Of a stretch of 64,000 nucleotides of DNA, positions 57,844-64,000 are shown in pieces. The notes below the pieces were generated by a model. The model ran no database searches, had not been told where the DNA came from, and saw only the letters and a program-made list of their open reading frames with translations. The stretch is taken from positions 3,483,501-3,547,500 of the forward strand of contig NZ_OY780933.1 of NCBI RefSeq assembly GCF_963676065.1. Direction: 5' to 3'. The position numbers and the translations under genes are program-made. The DNA is from Maridesulfovibrio sp. (GTDB lineage Bacteria; Desulfobacterota; Desulfovibrionia; Desulfovibrionales; Desulfovibrionaceae). Positions within the stretch are counted from its first letter, which is position 1. The number at the start of each line of letters is the position of its first letter.

Positions 57844-58104
57844 CTACTGCCCCAGTTTCGTTTTTTGAGCCTTTAAGTTCTGAGTAGCTGTTGCCAACTG
57901 CCCGGTATCACCCTGCCCGCTGGTCAAAACGGTTGCGCTGCGCCCTTTTTTCAAACGTTGCATCTCGCGCATTTTCTTTGCTTTAAGTTCCTGTTCACTC
58001 TTACCGATGTCTTCCATCTTCGGCGGCTCTGGGGCCGGGGTCACCGGTGGTGCCGGTGGTGGTGTAACTGGTGCTGAAGGTGCTTTTCCTCCTCCGCCTC
58101 CCAT
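57844..58104 (-). CDS. Small proline/glycine-rich phage protein
   Basis: 86 residues from the ATG at 58104, which lies seven bases behind AAAGGAG; a preceding ATG at 58110 is one base away from that site but overlaps the GNAT stop. The N-terminus is low complexity (GGGGGKAPSAPVTPPPAPPV), followed by a charged helix (SEQELKAKKMREMQRLKKG). Proteins of this type often precede portal genes in podovirus-like modules; their role is not known to me. Confidence 0.65.
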   Translation of the reverse strand: MGGGGGKAPSAPVTPPPAPPVTPAPEPPKMEDIGKSEQELKAKKMREMQRLKKGRSATVLTSGQGDTGQLATATQNLKAQKTKLGQ

Positions 58105-58106
58105 AA

Positions 58107-58697
58107 TCATTCTCCTTTGCTAAAAATTTCTGTTTTGGACACTTGGTCCGAATTATTCCTCACCGCACAAAAAATAGCGGCGTCCACACTTTTATCTTCC
58201 GCTGCCAGATAAGCGGCCCGAGGAAGAATTCCCACTTTACTGAAACCGGACTTTTCCGCCATTCGACAGGCCAGAGGATTGGTCACCGGAATCAGTCCTT
58301 TTATACAGTCAAATATATAATCTCCTGCCACGTCAGTTACTGACAACAAATGTCGCAATCCGCCGCGCCCCATCTGTAAAGTTCCCTGCCCATGAAAACA
58401 GGGCATAGTAGCGATATGCACGAAACACGATTTAGGAGAAAAGCCGTTCAGCCAAAACAATCCTGCAGGCTGCCTATCCTTGAATGCGAAAAAGAAATGC
58501 TGGTCCTCCCGATGCACCAACCCTTTAAAGTCTTGAAAAGATTCAATTGTTCCGTCATAAAAAATAACCGGGAGATGCCCGGCTTCGCGCATGATTTCCC
58601 AAAACCAGCGCAAATGCCCTTCCGTAAGGTAATCGTGACCGTCAAGATCCCTGAATTTATAGAAGGTAAAACCTCCTTCAACCTCAAATCCGTACAT
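58107..58697 (-). CDS. Phage GNAT-type acetyltransferase-like protein
   Basis: 196 residues. The fold follows the GNAT pattern: FFFAFKDRQPAGLFWLNGF as the central sheet, CFHGQGTLQMGRGG near 110-123 as an acetyl-CoA loop-like segment, and NPLACRMAEKSGFSKVGIL as the C-terminal helix-strand. GNAT-fold proteins are frequent between terminase and portal genes in podovirus-like phages. ATGA overlap with the terminase gene. Confidence 0.72.
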   Translation of the reverse strand: MYGFEVEGGFTFYKFRDLDGHDYLTEGHLRWFWEIMREAGHLPVIFYDGTIESFQDFKGLVHREDQHFFFAFKDRQPAGLFWLNGFSPKSCFVHIATMPCFHGQGTLQMGRGGLRHLLSVTDVAGDYIFDCIKGLIPVTNPLACRMAEKSGFSKVGILPRAAYLAAEDKSVDAAIFCAVRNNSDQVSKTEIFSKGE

Positions 58698-60238
58698 CAG
58701 ACCGCTCCAGTAAAAATGTCATAATCCATCAGTCCCTGAATCTCCTGCTGCTGTTCAAGCACATGCTGCGGCTTAGGAAAAACTACCCCCAAAGACGGGT
58801 CCAGAATTCGAGCCATACAATCCAGCATGTCATCATGCGGAGCCACCGGAAAAGCGAGATATTCATCATCAATAAACTCACGTACGAGGTCACGTTCGCG
58901 GCCTTGATGATCCATAAACCTGGCCTGCCACGGAAGGTAAAACCGAGACTGTTCAAACAGCGGAACCAGCTTGCGAATACGGTCTGTCTTAGGCACATTT
59001 CCGCCCAGCGGAACTATGGGAAAGCGGTAATTCTGCTCATTCATCACATACTGCATGTGCTCAACATCAGCCTGTTGTCCGTACTTTTCATACCCGACAG
59101 CCAAAGGTGAATATGATCGATGCAGGCGAAACAATGCCCTTGCCCGCTCCGTAAGATTGAGCCTGTCACGGATGCCGTCTATGAGGTAATAATTCCGGTC
59201 CGGTCCCAGCCCTACAACCAGCATGACCGTATAGTCACTGCCGGATTTCTTTTCACTGGCCGGGTCCACCAGAAGATAGCGGTTGAAATTCTGCCAACGT
59301 GTATTTCCTTTAAGATCATGCGGATCCCACCTGCTAAGCCATTCCTCACGGAACCCCTGCACATCATCAGCGCGCGGATCCTGCATCATCTGGCAGCCGA
59401 ACACATAAGGTCCCATTTCGCGACGTTTGGTCTGCAACTGCTCTTTCGTCAGCAATACCGGCTCGCCGTCCATGGTTCCATCTGCTGTCGCAGGATAAAC
59501 ACGTGGTATGGCGGCATTCCGTCTCATAATTTCGCGGTAAGTATCGTTAAAATGATAACGTGTGCCGATATAGCGTTTAATCCCTTCACGGGTACCGAGG
59601 TTCACAGACAGCGCCCAGGCTTCAGTCGTCTTGAAGATCATATCCGGGGATGAAACTGATTCGCGAGTCACAACATCATCATATATCAGCCGGGAAAAAT
59701 GTTTACCGGTAGGTTGTCCGTCCACCAGTCCCCAAGCCTCGACCGTGGCCTCCTTCGGATTGGATTTTCGTTTGACGATTATCCCGTCTTCTTCCGACCA
59801 TTTAGGAGAATCCTTTTTCGGATTGGCCCAGAGCACATCGGGGTAACATTGTTTAAGCAATTCATTGCGCTCGAATTCCTGTTTAATCTGGCGCAGAAAA
59901 CCCTTTGCTACCGGCCGGGTGTGACTGAAAATTCCGACGGAGACTTCCGGGTCGCGTAAAATATCCTGAATTGTCAGGGCAAAAGTGATGATGGTCGACT
60001 TATAGTGTTCACGTGACCAGAGATCGAGATGCCCATCGGGGTTAGCCTGCACTTCACGACAGCGCTCGAAAACCCATTCACGATTCGCATCGCCGCGCCC
60101 AAGCAAACGAGTCAGCAGAAAAAATAAATCACTGCGTCCGAGTTCGGCCATAACCTGTAAGGCCTGTTTGCGCTTTTCAGCTTCGCGCAAAATTTCAGCA
60201 TACCATTTATTTGCGTTGTCCAGATCCATAAACTTCAT
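58697..60238 (-). CDS. Phage terminase large subunit
   Basis: 513 residues from the ATG at 60238, seven bases behind GGGAG; a TTG one codon earlier is not used. Packages DNA into the head. ATPase: HLDLWSREHYKSTIITF near 72-88 is the Walker A-like region, followed by SRLIYDDVVTRESVSS (Walker B-like, DD). C-terminal nuclease: YLLVDPASEKKSGSDYT, and EYLAFPVAPHDDMLDCMARI. This is the T7-like/podovirus type consistent with the portal. It follows the terminase-small gene with an overlap. Confidence 0.9.
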   Translation of the reverse strand: MKFMDLDNANKWYAEILREAEKRKQALQVMAELGRSDLFFLLTRLLGRGDANREWVFERCREVQANPDGHLDLWSREHYKSTIITFALTIQDILRDPEVSVGIFSHTRPVAKGFLRQIKQEFERNELLKQCYPDVLWANPKKDSPKWSEEDGIIVKRKSNPKEATVEAWGLVDGQPTGKHFSRLIYDDVVTRESVSSPDMIFKTTEAWALSVNLGTREGIKRYIGTRYHFNDTYREIMRRNAAIPRVYPATADGTMDGEPVLLTKEQLQTKRREMGPYVFGCQMMQDPRADDVQGFREEWLSRWDPHDLKGNTRWQNFNRYLLVDPASEKKSGSDYTVMLVVGLGPDRNYYLIDGIRDRLNLTERARALFRLHRSYSPLAVGYEKYGQQADVEHMQYVMNEQNYRFPIVPLGGNVPKTDRIRKLVPLFEQSRFYLPWQARFMDHQGRERDLVREFIDDEYLAFPVAPHDDMLDCMARILDPSLGVVFPKPQHVLEQQQEIQGLMDYDIFTGAV

Positions 60239-60485
60239 CAAGTTTCTCCCTTAGCTCCGGGCTGATGGCGCAGTTTTTGTTAGCACCTTTTGCTGTACCC
60301 TCCTTTTTGATGTCTCCTATACCCCAGGCTTTGCGTTCCATATCGTGCCGTTTATGCATGATATCTAGTTTGGCCTTCAGATCTTTGACCATATCGGAAT
60401 CATCTCCCTCTACTGCCAGCGCGAAAACCTCCCGGAACCGATCCAGCTCCTCTTTCTGTTTTTTAATGACTTCATTTTTCGTCAT
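60207..60485 (-). CDS. Phage terminase small subunit-like protein
   Basis: 92 residues, GGAG before the ATG. Entirely helical and charged (KKQKEELDRFREVFALAVEGD, DMVKDLKAKLDIMHKRHDMER), with the basic-acidic pattern of terminase small subunits. Identity is inferred mainly from its position before the large subunit, with which it overlaps by 32 bases. Confidence 0.6.
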   Translation of the reverse strand: MTKNEVIKKQKEELDRFREVFALAVEGDDSDMVKDLKAKLDIMHKRHDMERKAWGIGDIKKEGTAKGANKNCAISPELREKLDEVYGSGQRK

Positions 60486-60614
60486 TTTTTACTAGCTCCA
60501 AATTCCATGTTAAATTAATGCGCGGAGCGCTTTTATCAGTCCACAACATACCCACACAGTGTCCTGTTATTTGATTGGCCGCTGACGAATTTTCTTGCAA
60601 GAAGGTCATCATGA

Positions 60615-60836
60615 CTAATGCTCTATTTCTTTTTTTGAAATACAAACTCGTTGATTAACTTTGCTGATACATTTGCTGCAAAGTCTTTCTTCGCGAATAA
60701 AACTAATGCCCTTAAATACAATTTTAAATCTGAATGGTTCCAACGCATCCATTCGTCCACAGCGGTCACAACTTTCACCATTGAATATGCTACCTATAAA
60801 TGTTGAAGCCTCCGCAATTCTGAGCGAACTCATCAT
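60615..60836 (-). CDS. Small zinc-ribbon-like phage protein
   Basis: 73 residues. Two CxxC pairs (ESCDRCGRMD and RLCSKCISK) make a zinc ribbon likely. ATGA overlap with the upstream gene. Function unknown. Confidence 0.6.
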   Translation of the reverse strand: MMSSLRIAEASTFIGSIFNGESCDRCGRMDALEPFRFKIVFKGISFIREERLCSKCISKVNQRVCISKKEIEH

Positions 60837-61042
60837 TTGAACGCCTCATAAACAACTCGTCCGGCTACCCCGGCGACTACAGCAGCAGTGCCCCAAACGG
60901 CCCTTTCAAGGTTACGAAATTTTTCGGCATGAGTATGACAACGCCGTGCTCCGTTAATTTCAGCAATATCCTCCTGAATAGATTTCACGCGTTCATCTAT
61001 GCGGATCAGCAGATCCTGTAATTCACTCCTTTCATCGGTCAT
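60833..61042 (-). CDS. Small phage membrane-associated protein
   Basis: 69 residues from the ATG that overlaps the holin stop; a start five codons earlier is also possible. A coiled helix (LLIRIDERVKSIQEDIAEI), then a C-terminal hydrophobic segment (AVWGTAAVVAGVAGRVVYEAF). Such proteins often accompany holins in phage modules as tail-anchored partners. Confidence 0.62.
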   Translation of the reverse strand: MTDERSELQDLLIRIDERVKSIQEDIAEINGARRCHTHAEKFRNLERAVWGTAAVVAGVAGRVVYEAFK

Positions 61043-61425
61043 TTTTTTCCACTCCATGTTTTTGCAACTTTTTCGGCACTACGCCCGACAACATATCCTC
61101 CAAGACCAAGTTCCATCAGCGACCAAAGCTGCATAGGCAATTCAAGGCTGGGTGCCTTGTCCCAGAACAAAGTTAGGTACGGATAAACGAGATAATTATT
61201 TGCAACGATTGCAATAATGGTCAGCATCAGGATAGGTCGCCATGAACGCTGCAACCAGTTTCCGGACAATTCCGCGAGCATAACTTGTACACGTGCCTCA
61301 AGGTCTGCGAGCTCTCCCTTATTCTGCAGTTCCATGAGACGCAGTTTGGCCTTTTCGCGCTCACCGGCGTCGGGCCAGATTTTGTCGATTATAGTCGAAC
61401 CTAAATCGAGAATTGAACCGATCAT
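61039..61425 (-). CDS. Phage holin (3TMs type)
   Basis: 128 residues. N-terminal MIGSILDLGSTIIDKIWPD then a charged helix (GEREKAKLRLMELQNKGEL), then hydrophobic segments near 64-81 (WRPILMLTIIAIVANNYLV) and 97-115. This matches the 3TMs holin family found in gene transfer agents and phages. GAGGTG precedes the ATG; its stop overlaps the next gene. No endolysin gene is adjacent. Confidence 0.82.
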   Translation of the reverse strand: MIGSILDLGSTIIDKIWPDAGEREKAKLRLMELQNKGELADLEARVQVMLAELSGNWLQRSWRPILMLTIIAIVANNYLVYPYLTLFWDKAPSLELPMQLWSLMELGLGGYVVGRSAEKVAKTWSGKK

Positions 61426-61631
61426 TTCGTCACCTCAACTATGCCCCTATGGCCTTGACCACCTGAGTAGCTGTAAGTAGGGCGCATTTTCAGACGTTTA
61501 TAATCGATCAATGAGTTCCCGAATTCCAACCATTCGGGGTGATCATCAATAAACGATGCATAATTTTTGATTGTTCGCCTCGTTTCCAGCGGATAAAGCG
61601 CGGCGAGAGTTTCTGCCTTAATTTCTTTCAT
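61422..61631 (-). CDS. Small phage-module protein
   Basis: 69 residues behind AGGAGG. KAETLAALYPLETRRTIKN resembles a short DNA-binding helix pair, followed by a Tyr-rich tail ending SYSGGQGHRGIVEVTK. No family recognised. It is the first gene of the module and overlaps the holin start as ATGA. Confidence 0.6.
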   Translation of the reverse strand: MKEIKAETLAALYPLETRRTIKNYASFIDDHPEWLEFGNSLIDYKRLKMRPTYSYSGGQGHRGIVEVTK

Positions 61632-61664
61632 TATTTCGTCCTCCTTTACCTATAAGATAATTGG

Positions 61665-61702
61665 CAGGGCGGACCTGAGTCAGATGACTCGGGTCCGCCC
61701 TG
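61665..61702 (-). promoter_or_regulatory. Long hairpin in the leader of the phage module
   Basis: CAGGGCGGACC-x-GAGTC pairs with GACTC-x-GGTCCGCCCTG over four bases with one mismatch. Minus-strand downstream has no T run, so it is more likely a regulatory hairpin than a terminator. It is about 34 bases before the first gene of the module. Confidence 0.5.
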
Positions 61703-61730
61703 AGAACTTTTTCAAAATTAAGACAAAAAA

Positions 61731-61762
61731 AAATCCTCTCCGGATTAAACCGAAGAGGATTT
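61731..61762 (-). terminator. Terminator upstream of the phage module
   Basis: Minus strand: AAATCCTCT-TCGG pairs with CCGG-AGAGGATTT and is followed by a long T run. It isolates the module from the rRNA operon. Confidence 0.9.
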
Positions 61763-62012
61763 CTAAAAATTGCAAATAATATTTTTTTAAGATTAAGTAT
61801 TAAGTAGGCGTACCGCACACAAAAATTCTTCAACACCTTCAACATCAATCCCTAAGCAACATGAGCTCCTCATTGATCTCAGCAGAATATTTTCATCCCC
61901 AGCTCAGAAGATGTAGTCACCCGAGTCTATTTCACAGGATAGATCCCACAAGCGACAGATCATCTATGCGGCTGTAGACCAGTATATTTTCCATTTAATC
62001 GTCAGACGCAAG

Positions 62013-62042
62013 AAAGCCCCCTTGAGTTAACAAGGGGGCTTT
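62013..62042 (-). terminator. Terminator after the 5S rRNA gene
   Basis: AAAGCCCCCTTG pairs with CAAGGGGGCTTT, minus strand. It ends the rRNA operon. Confidence 0.85.
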
Positions 62043-62051
62043 GAAATAAAA

Positions 62052-62165
62052 GCTTGCGACGACCTACTTTCCCACTAGCTACCTAGCAGTATCATCGGCG
62101 ATGGAGAGCTTAACTTCCGAGTTCGGAATGGGGTCGGGTGTGACCTCTCCTCAGTGGTCGCAAGC
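62052..62165 (-). rRNA. rrf: 5S ribosomal RNA
   Basis: About 114 bases on the minus strand. The ends GCTTGCGAC and GTCGCAAGC pair, and the conserved ACCCGACCCCATTCCGAACTC segment of loop B/C is present. It lies 80-90 bases after the 23S 3' end. Confidence 0.95.
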
Positions 62166-62251
62166 AAATTTGCTTGCTTCGATGAGCAAAATATATGGTT
62201 TTAATAGAGAAGAATTACCTTAACTTAGTTAAAGTTAAGGGAAGAGAAGAA

Positions 62252-64000
<1,749 letters not shown>

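Noticed and set aside
61618..61848. Minus-strand open frame of 76 codons upstream of the phage module
   Set aside because: It spans two strong hairpins including a terminator and has no recognisable domain.

Overview
The window reads as chromosome of a Gram-negative delta-type sulfate reducer, most likely a Desulfovibrionaceae member of the Maridesulfovibrio kind. This is an inference from the thrS-infC-rpmI-rplT-pheS-pheT cluster, a bacterial squalene-hopene cyclase gene, outer-membrane and lipoprotein genes, and an intergenic palindromic repeat of a type I associate with Desulfovibrio. No species-level claim can be made without a search of the 23S rRNA at the right edge.

Left part (1-36.3 kb): a long accessory and defence island. 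It opens with a type I restriction-modification operon (partial hsdM, hsdS, hsdR). Three extra genes sit between hsdS and hsdR: a HEPN-like hypothetical, a DUF262/DUF1524 (GmrSD-type) nuclease, and an RloC/PrrC-like ATPase with a candidate anticodon-nuclease triad. After a lipoprotein and an XRE regulator comes a replication- or mobility-like set: ERF single-strand annealing protein, a small unknown, a MoxR/CobS-type AAA+ ATPase, a DUF3150-type protein, a CobT-like VWA protein, and two small proteins. Unusually, several of these genes are preceded by a strong terminator hairpin. A tyrosine recombinase and a GT2 glycosyltransferase follow. Then comes an A+T-rich block holding an Mrr-nuclease/STAND/TPR protein (Avs-like), a RADAR locus (rdrA broken by two mutually compensating frameshifts, rdrB intact), a second and different nuclease-STAND protein of 1260 residues, and an unknown gene killed twice, by a poly-G frameshift and by a fresh IS3-family insertion with a TTTT target duplication. 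The island ends at a tRNA-Arg(CCT) gene.

Middle part (36.7-55.2 kb): core and housekeeping genes. There is a TetR-regulated hopanoid unit (squalene-hopene cyclase plus acyl-ACP thioesterase), a DUF2059 protein, and the translation cluster, with infC starting at a rare AUA codon inside the end of thrS. Further on are a flavodoxin-fold reductase, a chemoreceptor, a TetR/outer-membrane-protein pair, a DUF4198 periplasmic pair probably linked to metal uptake, and a dual-OB protein.

Right part (55.5-61.6 kb): a compact minus-strand phage module (small protein, holin, terminase small and large subunits, GNAT, small structural proteins, Com-like zinc finger, portal). It has no capsid, tail or integrase gene in the window and is closed by its own terminator. 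It is followed by the 3' end of an rRNA operon on the minus strand: 5S rRNA and a 23S rRNA that runs off the window.

The strongest leads are the nested RM/anticodon-nuclease operon, the RADAR locus with two compensating frameshifts flanked by two nuclease-STAND proteins, and the AAA+/DUF3150/VWA set with terminators between its genes.
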